64,000 bases of DNA from Holophagaceae bacterium (GCA_016722505.1 JADKJH010000001.1:1364001-1428000); one strand, 5' to 3'; positions 25,059-33,890 are shown, counted from the first letter of the stretch. Numbers and translations are program-made. Notes: generated from the letters alone by a model not told the origin.

Positions 25059-25478
25059 TCAAATTCGTTCGGATTCCATGAATTTTGAGAATTTAAGACG
25101 CCATGAATCGGTAATTGGCACAGATCGCATGGTATCCAGCGAAACCATCACAACGGTTATTTTCTCCCGGAACCGCCTTTGGCCTTCGCATTCCACAATC
25201 ACATCCAGGGTCATGGAACTGTTGCCAACATGGGCTACCGAAAGCAGGAAATCGAGCCTGTCACCGTGCCGGCTGGGAGTGATGAAATTCACATCCAGGT
25301 GCACCGCCGGGATTCCCAATCGGTGCTCCTCGTGGAGCGCCCAAAAGCTGACGCCGAGACCCTGGCTGAACCAATCTTCCACCGCCTCGACGCCTAACTC
25401 GATGTAGCGGGGGTAGAACACGATGCCTGCCGGATCGCAATGGGAAAAGCGGATCAGTTTCTGGCAGTGGAAGATCAT
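25059..25478 (-). CDS. 4-hydroxybenzoyl-CoA-thioesterase-family protein
   Basis: A 139-residue hot-dog-fold thioesterase. The signature HCDPAGIVFYPRYIEL holds the catalytic Asp of the Pseudomonas-type 4-hydroxybenzoyl-CoA thioesterase group; LDVNFITPSRHGDRLDF is the second conserved block. It hydrolyses an acyl- or aroyl-CoA. It lies divergent to the aromatic operon beginning at 25760, so a role in releasing CoA from benzoyl-CoA-type intermediates is plausible; in other aromatic degraders such enzymes prevent CoA sequestration. The substrate itself is inference. Confidence 0.82.
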   Translation of the reverse strand: MIFHCQKLIRFSHCDPAGIVFYPRYIELGVEAVEDWFSQGLGVSFWALHEEHRLGIPAVHLDVNFITPSRHGDRLDFLLSVAHVGNSSMTLDVIVECEGQRRFREKITVVMVSLDTMRSVPITDSWRLKFSKFMESERI

Positions 25479-25499
25479 GAGCGTGCCTCTAAGGAACAG

Positions 25500-25759
25500 T
25501 TATGACGAATATCACATATTCACCTTTTTGGCCATTAATCAGTGGCTCAACGTTGACACTAATAAGATATTGCGGTATTGTTCATCATAATAATTTAATA
25601 TTATCAATTTAACCTTATCTTACAAATCATTTATTGAATTATTTTTTATTTATAAAGTGCTATAGCAATTTTTGTTTTTGACTTTGGGTAGGCTCTCCAT
25701 CTTGTTTTTTAAATATCTGAATTAATTTGAACTTAAGCAGAATGAAGGGGGGATAACCG
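25500..25759. promoter_or_regulatory. AT-rich divergent control region of the aromatic island
   Basis: Between the thioesterase and had. I count 22 G/C in the 120 bases 25561-25680, against a GC-rich surround. TTGACA (25553-25558), a 17-base spacer and TATTGT (25576-25581) make a good sigma-70-type promoter for the plus operon, leaving a ~170-base leader full of A/T tracts and near-palindromes such as AATAATTTAATATTAT. This composition suggests nucleoid-protein silencing or a repressor/activator site. No regulator gene is adjacent. Confidence 0.6.
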
Positions 25760-26848
25760 TTGAACAATTCATTAATGACGCCCCATCGTTGGATGATGGT
25801 GACCCCGGGAGAGCCTTTCCAGAGGACTGCCTTTGATCCCTTTCCTCCAGTAGATGCGGAGGTCGTGATCGAGATCGCTGGATGCGGTGTCTGCCACACG
25901 GACCTGGGATTCTTCTATGACGGTGTGCGGGTCAACCATGGACTGCCGTTGGCCCTCGGCCACGAGATAAGCGGAAGGGTGGTGGCCGTTGGGCTTGGCG
26001 CGGAAGGCTGGCTGGGCAAGGCCGTGATCGTTCCCGCGGTGATCCCTTGCGGCGAATGCGAATTATGCAAATCCGGCCACGGCACCATCTGCCGCAGCCA
26101 ACAGATGCCAGGCAACGACATCCAGGGAGGCTTCGCGACCCATATCTGCGTTCCGGCTCGAGGCCTATGCCCCGTGGACGAAGCCCGGCTTGCGGCCGCG
26201 GGCCTGCAACTGGCCGATGTGTCCGTGGTGGCCGATGCGGTGACCACGCCTTACCAAGCGGTCACGCAGGCCGGAGTCCGGCCCGGTGATTTCGCCGTGG
26301 TGGTGGGCGTGGGCGGGGTGGGCGGCTACGCGGTCCAGATCGCGAAGGCCTTCGGAGCCACCGTGGTCGCGCTCGATGTGGATCAGGCGAAGCTCGATCA
26401 CATCGCGGAGCACGGAGCTGCCCAAACATTCAACGTACGCAGCCTGCAGGGCCGCGAATTGAAAAAGGCGATCCAGGAATTCGCGAAGAAGAACAGCCAA
26501 CCCGATACGCAATGGAAGATTTTCGAATGTTCCGGCACCGCCGCCGGCCAGGAAACGGCCTATGGCCTGATCAACCATGGCGCGACCCTTTCCGTGGTGG
26601 GCTTCACCATGGACAAGGTCGAACTGCGGCTGTCCAACCTGATGGCCTTTCACGCCCGGGCTCTGGGCAACTGGGGTTGTCTGGCCGAGCTGTATCCGGA
26701 AGCCCTCGACCTGGTGCTGGATGGAAAGATTGACCTCGCACCGTTCATCGAGCGTCACCCTTTGAGCCGGATCAACGAGGTATTTACCGCCGCTCATGTC
26801 CACCAACTCCGGGGCCGGGCGATCCTCATGCCTGGGGAGCTGCCATGA
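25760..26848 (+). CDS. had: 6-hydroxycyclohex-1-ene-1-carbonyl-CoA dehydrogenase
   Basis: A zinc-type alcohol dehydrogenase that oxidises 6-hydroxycyclohex-1-ene-1-carbonyl-CoA with NAD in the benzoyl-CoA pathway. Visible are the catalytic zinc region EIAGCGVCHTDLGFFYDG and GHEISG, the structural-zinc cysteines CGECELCKSGHGTIC, and the NAD-binding GVGGVGGYAVQIAKAFG. At 362 residues it matches Had. I use the TTG at 25760 because GGGGGG lies seven bases upstream; ATG 25775 is the alternative. Followed by dch with a four-base overlap, which strengthens the assignment within this large family. Confidence 0.9.
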   Translation: MNNSLMTPHRWMMVTPGEPFQRTAFDPFPPVDAEVVIEIAGCGVCHTDLGFFYDGVRVNHGLPLALGHEISGRVVAVGLGAEGWLGKAVIVPAVIPCGECELCKSGHGTICRSQQMPGNDIQGGFATHICVPARGLCPVDEARLAAAGLQLADVSVVADAVTTPYQAVTQAGVRPGDFAVVVGVGGVGGYAVQIAKAFGATVVALDVDQAKLDHIAEHGAAQTFNVRSLQGRELKKAIQEFAKKNSQPDTQWKIFECSGTAAGQETAYGLINHGATLSVVGFTMDKVELRLSNLMAFHARALGNWGCLAELYPEALDLVLDGKIDLAPFIERHPLSRINEVFTAAHVHQLRGRAILMPGELP

Positions 26849-27615
26849 CCGATAGTCCCATCAAGGTCTGGCTGGAGAAGGACGGATGCCTGTTGCGTCT
26901 CCGCCTGGCCCGCCCCAAGGCAAACATCGTGGATGCCGCCATGATCGCCGCGCTGCAAGGCGCGCTCGCCGAGCACCTGCCAGACCCCCATCTCCGGGCG
27001 GTGCTTCTGGATTCAGAAGGACCGCATTTCAGCTTTGGCGCCAGCGTGGAAGAACACCTGCCGGAATCTTGCGCAGCGATGCTGCAGCAGCTTCATGCCC
27101 TGATCCTCCAGATCCTGGAATGCCCCGTCCCTTTCATGGTGGCGGTCAAGGGCCAATGCCTGGGTGGTGGGCTTGAGGTAGCGGCCGCTGGGCACCTGAT
27201 TTTCGCAGCGCCGGTCACTTCGCTGGGTCAACCCGAAATCAAGCTGGCGGTCTTCGCGCCGGCGGCCTCCTGTCTCCTGCCGGAGCGCATCGGCCAGGCC
27301 CATGCGGAGGATCTGTTGTTTTCGGGGCGCAGCATCGGCGCCGAAGAAGCCCACCGGATCGGCTTGGTGGATGTCCTGGCGGAAGATCCCGAACAGGCCG
27401 CCCTCGCGTATTTCGATGAACACTATGCGGGCCGCAGCGCCAGTTCCCTGCGCTTCGCCGTCCGTGCCGCCAGGACCGGCGTCAACGAGCACCTCCGCGC
27501 CAAGCTGGCCGAAGTCGAACGCCTGTATCTCGAAGAACTGATGGCCACCCACGATGCGGTGGAAGGCCTGACGGCGTTCATCGGCAAACGACCGGCGGTG
27601 TGGGAAGACCGATGA
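26845..27615 (+). CDS. dch: Cyclohexa-1,5-dienecarbonyl-CoA hydratase
   Basis: A crotonase-fold hydratase of 256 residues that adds water to the dienoyl-CoA made by benzoyl-CoA reductase. Crotonase features are SFGASVEEHLPE, the oxyanion-hole segment VKGQCLGGGLEVAAAGH and GQPEIKLAVFAPAA. The Thauera-type Dch is of this length and shows the same KANIVDAAMIAAL start. It overlaps had by four bases and precedes the activase gene after a tandem-repeat spacer. Family certain; the specific substrate rests on had, bcr and oah being in the same island. Confidence 0.88.
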   Translation: MTDSPIKVWLEKDGCLLRLRLARPKANIVDAAMIAALQGALAEHLPDPHLRAVLLDSEGPHFSFGASVEEHLPESCAAMLQQLHALILQILECPVPFMVAVKGQCLGGGLEVAAAGHLIFAAPVTSLGQPEIKLAVFAPAASCLLPERIGQAHAEDLLFSGRSIGAEEAHRIGLVDVLAEDPEQAALAYFDEHYAGRSASSLRFAVRAARTGVNEHLRAKLAEVERLYLEELMATHDAVEGLTAFIGKRPAVWEDR

Positions 27616-27688
27616 GAGTCGAGAGTCGAGAGTCGCGAGTCGAGAGTTAAAAAGTTGAAGAGTTGAAAAGTTGAAGAGTTGAAAAGTT
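27614..27688. repeat. Two adjoining tandem repeats between dch and the activase gene
   Basis: Five 7-base units (GAGAGTC three times, then GCGAGTC and GAGAGTT) fill 27614-27648. They are followed by 2.4 copies of the 16-mer AAAGTTGAAGAGTTGA (27651-27688). The block begins inside the dch stop codon and ends just before the GAGGAG ribosome site of the next gene. Such repeats are prone to slippage and may vary between strains. Confidence 0.85.
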
Positions 27689-27700
27689 AACGAGGAGTGC

Positions 27701-28534
27701 ATGTCCAAGCCTGTCTATGTCGGTCTCGATATCGGGTCATCCAGGACCAAGGTCGCGGTGCTGGATGCCGATCGGCAGTTGCTTGGGTACGCGATCAAGA
27801 AATCAGGAACCGATTTTTCGGTGACCGCGGGCATCTGCCTGGACGCTTCGCTCGAGATGGCCGGCGCCACCCGCCAGGACATCGCCAATGCCGTCTCCAC
27901 CGGCTATGGCAAATCCAACGTCGAGTTCGTCACCACGGAGAGCAAGACCGAAATCGGCTGCCTGGCCAATTGGGGCCGCCACAACGTTTCCGGGATCATC
28001 ACGCTCATCGACATCGGCGGCCAGGACAACAAGATCGTCAAGCTGGACCAGGAAGGGCGGCGCAGCAGCTTCAAGATGAACCGCAAATGCGCGGCGGGGA
28101 CCGGTGCGTTCCTTGAAGAAATGTCCTATCGGCTGGATGTTCCCCTGGAGGATATGGATGGCCTGGCGCGGGCCTCCAAGGAAATGGTGAAGCTCGGAAG
28201 CTACTGCACAGTCTTTTCGGCTACGGAAGTCCTGGAGAACATCCGCAACGGGAAGAAAGTCACCGATATCGTCAAAGGCCTCTTCTATTCCGTGATCAAA
28301 AGGGTTCTGGAAATGGACCTCCCGACCGAAAAGGTCGTGATGACCGGGGGTGTCGTCGCCCACAACGCCTACATCGTCGAGATGGCCGCGGAGATGCTGG
28401 GCCGCCCCGTCATCCGCCCGGAATATCCGCAATTGGCCGGGGCCATGGGCGCCGCCATCTACGCCATCAACGAAAAGGGCGACGCGGGATCCGCGGATCC
28501 GAATCGCCTGATTTCCGAGGGGGAACTCCAGTGA
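27701..28534 (+). CDS. BadF/BadG/BcrA/BcrD-family ATPase (dehydratase or reductase activase)
   Basis: A 277-residue acetate-kinase/Hsp70-fold ATPase. Phosphate-binding GLDIGSSRTKVAVLD and IDIGGQDNKI are present, and the two cysteines that bridge a [4Fe-4S] cluster across the homodimer are Cys130 (KCAAGTGAF) and Cys169 (SYCTVFSATEV). Such proteins pump one electron at low potential into HgdB/BcrB-type partners using ATP. It overlaps the HgdB-like gene by four bases, so these two form a pair. It is distinct from the bcrA and bcrD genes on the other strand. It may activate the 28531 product; it might also stand in for the frameshifted BcrD. Confidence 0.85.
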   Translation: MSKPVYVGLDIGSSRTKVAVLDADRQLLGYAIKKSGTDFSVTAGICLDASLEMAGATRQDIANAVSTGYGKSNVEFVTTESKTEIGCLANWGRHNVSGIITLIDIGGQDNKIVKLDQEGRRSSFKMNRKCAAGTGAFLEEMSYRLDVPLEDMDGLARASKEMVKLGSYCTVFSATEVLENIRNGKKVTDIVKGLFYSVIKRVLEMDLPTEKVVMTGGVVAHNAYIVEMAAEMLGRPVIRPEYPQLAGAMGAAIYAINEKGDAGSADPNRLISEGELQ

Positions 28535-29784
28535 TCGAGCAATCCAAGCCAAAGCTCCTGCGGAAAACCATCAAGGCTGGCGAGCTGATGAACCAGGTCA
28601 TGTCGGACTACTTTTACGGAGTCAACGAAGCTGCGACCACGGGCAAGCAGAAGGTCGCCTGGTGCACCAGCGTGGGACCCGCGGAATTGCTCCGGGCCCT
28701 GGGTTTCGCCGTCCACTTCCCCGAGAACCACGGCGCCCTGCTGGGCGCTACGCGCATGGCCACCGACCTGATTCCCGGCGCCAATGCCATCGGCTATTCC
28801 CCGGATATCTGCTCTTATCTCACCGCCGACATCGGCGCCTACCTGAAGGGCGTCACGCCCCTGGCCAAGGCCTATCCCGGGATCCAATCCGTGCCCAAGC
28901 CGGATGTGCTGGTCTACAGCACCAACCAATGCCGGGACGTCCAGGACTGGTTTGGCTGGTACTCGCGCGAACTGGGCATTCCTTCCATCGGCATCAAGTC
29001 CCCCCGGAATCTCAATGAAGTGGGCGCTGCGCCCATTGAGGATGTTTCCCAGCAGATCCAGGCGCTGGTGCCGCCGCTCGAAGCGATCTCAGGAAACAAG
29101 CTGGACCTGGACCGGCTGCGGGAAACGGTCGCCCTTTCCAAGGAGTGCACGGAGCTATGGAAGCAGGTGCTGGAAACGGCGAAGGCCATTCCGGCCCCTC
29201 TGACTTTCTTCGACGGCACCATCCATATGGGACCCGCTGTGGTTCTGAGGGGAACCCAAGTCGCTGTGGACTACTACAAAGTCCTTCTGGCTGAACTTCA
29301 GCAGAACGTGCGGGACGGCGCCGGGGCAGTCGAAGGGGAGAAGGTCCGTCTCTACTGGGACGGGATGCCCGTCTGGGGCCGCCTGCGCCAGCATTCGGAG
29401 CACTTCCTCCAGCTCAGAACCAATGTAGTGGCTTCCACCTATTGCAGCAGTTGGATCTTCCCGGCCTTTGACGAGAAGGATCCATTCCGGAGCATGGCGC
29501 AGGCCTACCTGGAGCTGTTCATCGTGCGATCCGATGAATACAAAGAACAGTACATGAAGCGGATGATCGAGGAATTCCGCATCGACGGGATCATCTACCA
29601 CGACGCGAAGACCTGCCCGAACAACTCAAACAGCCGCTATGGACTGCCCAAGCGCCTGGAGACGGCGACCGGTGTTCCCAGCCTAGTCCTGTCTGGCGAT
29701 CTGAACGATCTGCGTTGCATTTCCGACGAGCAGACGAAGACAAATATCGAAGCCTTCATCGAACAGATCGAGGAAGGGAAATAA
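28531..29784 (+). CDS. HgdB/BcrB/BcrC-superfamily iron-sulfur protein (2-hydroxyacyl-CoA dehydratase or double-cubane type)
   Basis: 417 residues with seven cysteines (45, 94, 134, 206, 305, 362, 396), among them AWCTSVGPAE, SPDICSYLT, STNQCRD and DAKTCPNNS. The fold family is that of (R)-2-hydroxyacyl-CoA dehydratase and class I benzoyl-CoA reductase subunits. Only one such subunit is paired with one activase, unlike the two-subunit dehydratases and BcrBC. This one-plus-one layout resembles YjiM/YjiL and the double-cubane-cluster proteins, whose physiological substrates are not established. Within this operon a role on a ring or acyl-CoA intermediate is inferred from position only. Confidence 0.75.
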   Translation: MIEQSKPKLLRKTIKAGELMNQVMSDYFYGVNEAATTGKQKVAWCTSVGPAELLRALGFAVHFPENHGALLGATRMATDLIPGANAIGYSPDICSYLTADIGAYLKGVTPLAKAYPGIQSVPKPDVLVYSTNQCRDVQDWFGWYSRELGIPSIGIKSPRNLNEVGAAPIEDVSQQIQALVPPLEAISGNKLDLDRLRETVALSKECTELWKQVLETAKAIPAPLTFFDGTIHMGPAVVLRGTQVAVDYYKVLLAELQQNVRDGAGAVEGEKVRLYWDGMPVWGRLRQHSEHFLQLRTNVVASTYCSSWIFPAFDEKDPFRSMAQAYLELFIVRSDEYKEQYMKRMIEEFRIDGIIYHDAKTCPNNSNSRYGLPKRLETATGVPSLVLSGDLNDLRCISDEQTKTNIEAFIEQIEEGK

Positions 29785-29785
29785 G

Positions 29786-31879
29786 ATGCTGGACCCTCTC
29801 TTCAAACCCCGCGCGGTGGCCATCGTCGGCGCCAGCACCAAGGAACTGTCCATCGGCAACGTCATCATCAAGAACCTTCAAGCGTTCGGCTACCAGGGCA
29901 ACATCTATCCCATCCATCCGAGCGCGCCGGAAGTCCGCGGCCTCAAGGCTTACAAAACCCTTGCCGAAGTGCCGGGCGACGTGGATCTGGCCCACATCAT
30001 CATTCCCTCGAAGCAGGTTCCGCAGGTCATCGAGGAATGCGGCCTGAAAGGGATCCGCGCCGCGATCATCAATTCCGCGGGGTTCAGTGAAATGGGGGCC
30101 GAAGGCGCCCAGCTCCAGGAAGATTTTTTAATCAATGCGAGAAAGTACGACGTGCGGATCTTCGGACCCAATTGCCAGGGGATCATCAACACCGATCCCG
30201 CCTTGAAGGCCTACTGCAACTTCACCTTCACCTTCCCCGAGCCCGGCGCCATTTCGGTGGTGGCCCTCAGCGGAGGCGTGGGCGCGGTGATCATGCAGGC
30301 GCTGGCGGACCTGGGCGTGGGCATGCGCATGTACGCCTCCAATGGGAACGCCAGCGACATTTCCATTCCGGAAATCCTGCGTTATTGGGGGAAGGATGAC
30401 GGATGCCGCGCCATCATCCTTTATACGGAGGGCTTTTCGGATCCGAAGGAATTCCTGGAGGTTGCAACGGAGATCGCGGCCCTGAAACCGGTGCTGGCGA
30501 TGAAGGCCGGACGCACCGAGCAGGGGGCCAAGGCGGCCTCCTCCCATACAGGATCCCTGGCGGGCGTGGACATCGCGACGGAGCTCATCTTCGAGAAGAC
30601 CGGCATCCTTTCCTTCGAGGATGAGGAAGACATGGTGAGGGCGGCCATGGCCTTCGCCACGCAACCGATTCCTGCCGGAAACCGCGTGGGCATCATCACG
30701 AACACCGGAGGACCCGCCGTCATCGCCACGGATGTGTTCGGCGCCTCGGGCATGGATGTGCCCAAGCTCTCCGAAAAATCCATTTCTAAATTAAAGGAAA
30801 CCCAACTTCCCGAAGCAGCTCTGGAGAACCCCATCGATGTGGTCGCCACTGCTGGGGGACCTCAGTTCCGCGCGGCCATGGACGTGATGCTGGACGAAGA
30901 ATCCGTGGACAGCATCTTCATCAATTTCGTCACGGCCCCCTTCACCGACACCCATGCAGTGGCGCGGGAGATCGTGGCGGTCGGCGCCCTTGGCCGGAAG
31001 CCCATCGTCTGCAATTTCATGACGGATCTCACCCAGGAGCGGTTCCAGGAAACCCGGCGCATCCTAAAAGATGGCGGGATTCCCTGCTATGCGAATCCCA
31101 CTGCAGCGGCCAAGGCTTTGGCAGCCCTCGCCAGGTACGGCCGCCTTGAACGGCGGGATATCGGCCAGCCTGAAACCTTCCCCGGCATCGATCCAGGGAA
31201 AGCCGCCTCCATTCTTGAGCAGGCAACAGCGGCAGGCCGCACGATACTCTCCGCGGGCGAGGTCTATGGGATCTTCGAGGCCTATGGGATTCCCGTGGCC
31301 CCTTGGCGGGTCGTGGCAGATGCCGATCGAGCCATGGTTGCAGCCAAGGAGATCGGCTACCCGGTCGTGGTCAAGGTGGATGCCGCAGACCTGGACCACA
31401 AGAGCGATCTGGGCGGCGTGGCCATCAATCTCCGGGATGAGGAGGCGGTGCGCGCTGCCGTGGGGGACATGCAAACCCGCCTGGGTGGATCCAGAAAGCT
31501 GAACTTCCTCGTGCAGAAATTCCTTCCAGGCGGGCGGGAACTGATCATCGGCGCCAGCGCATCGCGCGGATTGGGCCACCTGGTGATGTTCGGGCTCGGC
31601 GGGATCTACGTCGAAGTCCTCAAGGACGTTGCCTTCAAGATTGTTCCGGTCACGCGGGTGGAAGCCGAGGAGATGATCGCTTCCATCAAGACTGCGGCCC
31701 TTCTGGATGGTTTGCGGGGCGGCAAGGGCGTGGACAAGCAAGCCGTCGTGGATCTCATCCAGCGGGTTTCGCAGCTGCTGACCGATCTTCCGCTGATCCA
31801 GGAGATGGACCTGAATCCGGTCATGGCCTTCGAAGACGGTGCATTTGCTGTAGATGGACGAATAAGGATCAAAAAATGA
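29786..31879 (+). CDS. ADP-forming acyl-CoA synthetase, alpha-beta domain order
   Basis: 697 residues. N-terminal CoA-binding domain (AIVGASTKELSIGNVIIKNL), ligase domain with VVALSGGVGAVIMQAL and phosphohistidine segment ASSHTGSLAGVD, then C-terminal ATP-grasp (PVVVKVDAADLDHKSDLGGVAINL, QEMDLNPVMAFEDG). It interconverts acyl-CoA plus ADP with acid plus ATP. It starts one base after the preceding stop, so it is in the operon. Since no AMP-forming aromatic-CoA ligase is visible in the window, it could be the acid-activating step, or could recover ATP from a pathway acyl-CoA. Direction and substrate are inference. Confidence 0.85.
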   Translation: MLDPLFKPRAVAIVGASTKELSIGNVIIKNLQAFGYQGNIYPIHPSAPEVRGLKAYKTLAEVPGDVDLAHIIIPSKQVPQVIEECGLKGIRAAIINSAGFSEMGAEGAQLQEDFLINARKYDVRIFGPNCQGIINTDPALKAYCNFTFTFPEPGAISVVALSGGVGAVIMQALADLGVGMRMYASNGNASDISIPEILRYWGKDDGCRAIILYTEGFSDPKEFLEVATEIAALKPVLAMKAGRTEQGAKAASSHTGSLAGVDIATELIFEKTGILSFEDEEDMVRAAMAFATQPIPAGNRVGIITNTGGPAVIATDVFGASGMDVPKLSEKSISKLKETQLPEAALENPIDVVATAGGPQFRAAMDVMLDEESVDSIFINFVTAPFTDTHAVAREIVAVGALGRKPIVCNFMTDLTQERFQETRRILKDGGIPCYANPTAAAKALAALARYGRLERRDIGQPETFPGIDPGKAASILEQATAAGRTILSAGEVYGIFEAYGIPVAPWRVVADADRAMVAAKEIGYPVVVKVDAADLDHKSDLGGVAINLRDEEAVRAAVGDMQTRLGGSRKLNFLVQKFLPGGRELIIGASASRGLGHLVMFGLGGIYVEVLKDVAFKIVPVTRVEAEEMIASIKTAALLDGLRGGKGVDKQAVVDLIQRVSQLLTDLPLIQEMDLNPVMAFEDGAFAVDGRIRIKK

Positions 31880-31912
31880 ACGTTATTACATCCATCTAAC
31901 TAAGGACCACCC

Positions 31913-33103
31913 ATGTTGACCAAAGCGTTCATCCCCTATCGCGGCTACTACAGCACGCCCTTCGCACGTTGGCAGGGGAGCCTGGCCAACGAACATTCCA
32001 TCATTCTGGGGGCCAGGACCTCAAAACGCTTTTTCGAATCGAAGGGCTGGAATCCCGCCGAGATCCAATATGTCCTCGTCGGCAGCACGGTCTATCAAAA
32101 GCAGTGGTTCTACAGCGGGCCCTGGGCCGCGGCGCTGATGGGCGCCACCGAAGCGCCGGGCGTCCTCATCAACCAGGCCTGCTCGACCTCCGCCTTCTCC
32201 ATCTACCAGGCGGGAATGGGGCTTGAGACGGGGCTGTTCGAGAACAGCTGGTGTCTGCTGGCGGACCGCTGCTCCAACGGCCCCCACGCGACCTGGCCCA
32301 ACCCCAACGGTCCCGGCGGCCAGGCCATCGCAGAAGATTGGGTCATGGACAACTTCGGCCTGGACCCCTGGGCGGGCGGAGCCATGATCCAGACCGCCGA
32401 GAACGTGGCGAAGGAATATGGACTGACCAGGGCGGAATGCGATGCCCTGACCCTCCGGCGGCAGGAGCAATACCAGATGGCCCTGGCCAACGGCCGCGAA
32501 TTCCAGAAACGCTACCTGTTCCCGGCCGAAGTCCAGCTCTCCAGGAAGAAGATCCTCACCATCGAAGCCGACGAGGGTGTCTTTCCGAGTACGCCGGAAG
32601 GGCTCGCCGCGCTCAAACCAGTCCTCGCTGATGGCGTGCACACCTATGGAACCCAGACCTATCCGGCCGACGGCAACTGCGGCATCGCCGTGACCACGCG
32701 GGAAAGGGCCAGGGAATTGAGCGCCGACCCGAAGCTGGAAATCCAGGTGGTGTCCTTTGGGTTCGCCCGGGCCAAGAAGGGTTTCATGGGAGCCGCGGTG
32801 GCCCCATCGGCCCGGATGGCGCTCGAAAAAGCGGGTTTAAAGCCTGCGGATCTGGGCGCCATCAAGACCCACAATCCCTTCGCCTCCAATGACCTGGCCA
32901 TGGCCAAGGTGCTGGGGCTGGATGCGAATGCCATGAACAACTTTGGATCCTCCCTGATCTTTGGCCATCCCCAGGCGCCCACCGGGGCCCGCCTCGTCAT
33001 CGAGGGGATCGAGGAACTCGCCATGAAGGGCGGCGGCTACCTGCTCTTTTCGGGCTGCGCCGCGGGTGATACGGCGGCCTCCATCATTCTCAAGGTCGGG
33101 TGA
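31913..33103 (+). CDS. Thiolase-family protein with an HNPF motif
   Basis: 396 residues. The nucleophilic cysteine lies in NQACSTSAF, the second cysteine in LFSGCAAGDTAAS, and GHPQAPTGARL is the GHP motif. The loop that reads NEAF in ordinary biosynthetic and degradative thiolases is here THNPFASND, and the N-terminus (PYRGYYSTPFARWQGSLANEHS) is also unlike common thiolases. It probably cleaves a 3-oxoacyl-CoA from the ring-cleavage product, a C7 dicarboxylyl-CoA, or a related branched acyl. It precedes an enoyl-CoA hydratase by four bases. A second, ordinary thiolase closes the operon. Confidence 0.82.
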   Translation: MLTKAFIPYRGYYSTPFARWQGSLANEHSIILGARTSKRFFESKGWNPAEIQYVLVGSTVYQKQWFYSGPWAAALMGATEAPGVLINQACSTSAFSIYQAGMGLETGLFENSWCLLADRCSNGPHATWPNPNGPGGQAIAEDWVMDNFGLDPWAGGAMIQTAENVAKEYGLTRAECDALTLRRQEQYQMALANGREFQKRYLFPAEVQLSRKKILTIEADEGVFPSTPEGLAALKPVLADGVHTYGTQTYPADGNCGIAVTTRERARELSADPKLEIQVVSFGFARAKKGFMGAAVAPSARMALEKAGLKPADLGAIKTHNPFASNDLAMAKVLGLDANAMNNFGSSLIFGHPQAPTGARLVIEGIEELAMKGGGYLLFSGCAAGDTAASIILKVG

Positions 33104-33107
33104 CTCC

Positions 33108-33890
33108 GTGGACTATCAGTTCATCACCATGGAAGAGATAGGCCGGGTCCTGAAACTGAGCCTCCACCGGCCTTCCACGAATGCCCTCAACCGCGCGTTC
33201 GGCGAAGAACTCTTCAGAGCCTTCGGTGAAGCCGAGCGGATGGAGGAGGTGACGGTGGTGGTCATAACCAGCGCCCTGGACAGGGCCTTCATCGCCGGGG
33301 CGGACATCAAGGAGATGGCCGCCATGGAGCTCGATGAATCCGAGGCCTTTTCCAAACTTCTGCAAGAGGCCTATTCCATCCTTCCCCGCATGAAGAAAGT
33401 TGTGATCGCCGCCATCAACGGCCATGCGATGGGCGGGGGCTGCGAACTGGCCCTGGCCTGCGACTACCGCTTCATGACGCGGGGCAAGGCGCTCATCGGC
33501 CTGCCGGAAGCGGGTCTGGGCATCGTGCCCGGTGCGGGTGGGACCCAGCGCCTGCCTCGGCTTGTGGGCCTTTCCAGGGCCTTGGACATCCTGCTGCGCG
33601 GAAGGGTCCTGGGCCCCGAGGAGGCCCTGGAGATCGGCCTGGTGGACCGGCTCTTCGATGCGGAGACCTTCGCTTCCGAAGTCATGGAGTTCGCGGCAGT
33701 GCTGGCTTCTGGAGCGGGCAAGGCTTTGGGCTTCATCAAGGCCGCCGTCCATGAAGGACTCGAACTGCCCATGGACAAAGCCCTGGATGTTGAACGCAAA
33801 TACGGCCTTGAAAACCTGAAGACCCGCGACGCCAAAGAAGGCCTCAAGGCCTTTGCCGAAAAACGGAAACCTAATTTCACGAATAAATAA
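33108..33890 (+). CDS. Enoyl-CoA hydratase/isomerase family protein
   Basis: 260 residues from a GTG at 33108, four bases after the thiolase stop; an ATG at 33129 is a weaker alternative. Crotonase motifs: AFIAGADIKEMAAME, the oxyanion-hole stretch AINGHAMGGGCELALACDYRFM and GLPEAGLGIVPGAGGTQRLPRLVG. The second glutamate of this last block suggests ordinary hydratase activity. In this operon it should hydrate an unsaturated dicarboxylyl-CoA during beta-oxidation of the ring-cleavage product. Confidence 0.9.
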   Translation: MDYQFITMEEIGRVLKLSLHRPSTNALNRAFGEELFRAFGEAERMEEVTVVVITSALDRAFIAGADIKEMAAMELDESEAFSKLLQEAYSILPRMKKVVIAAINGHAMGGGCELALACDYRFMTRGKALIGLPEAGLGIVPGAGGTQRLPRLVGLSRALDILLRGRVLGPEEALEIGLVDRLFDAETFASEVMEFAAVLASGAGKALGFIKAAVHEGLELPMDKALDVERKYGLENLKTRDAKEGLKAFAEKRKPNFTNK

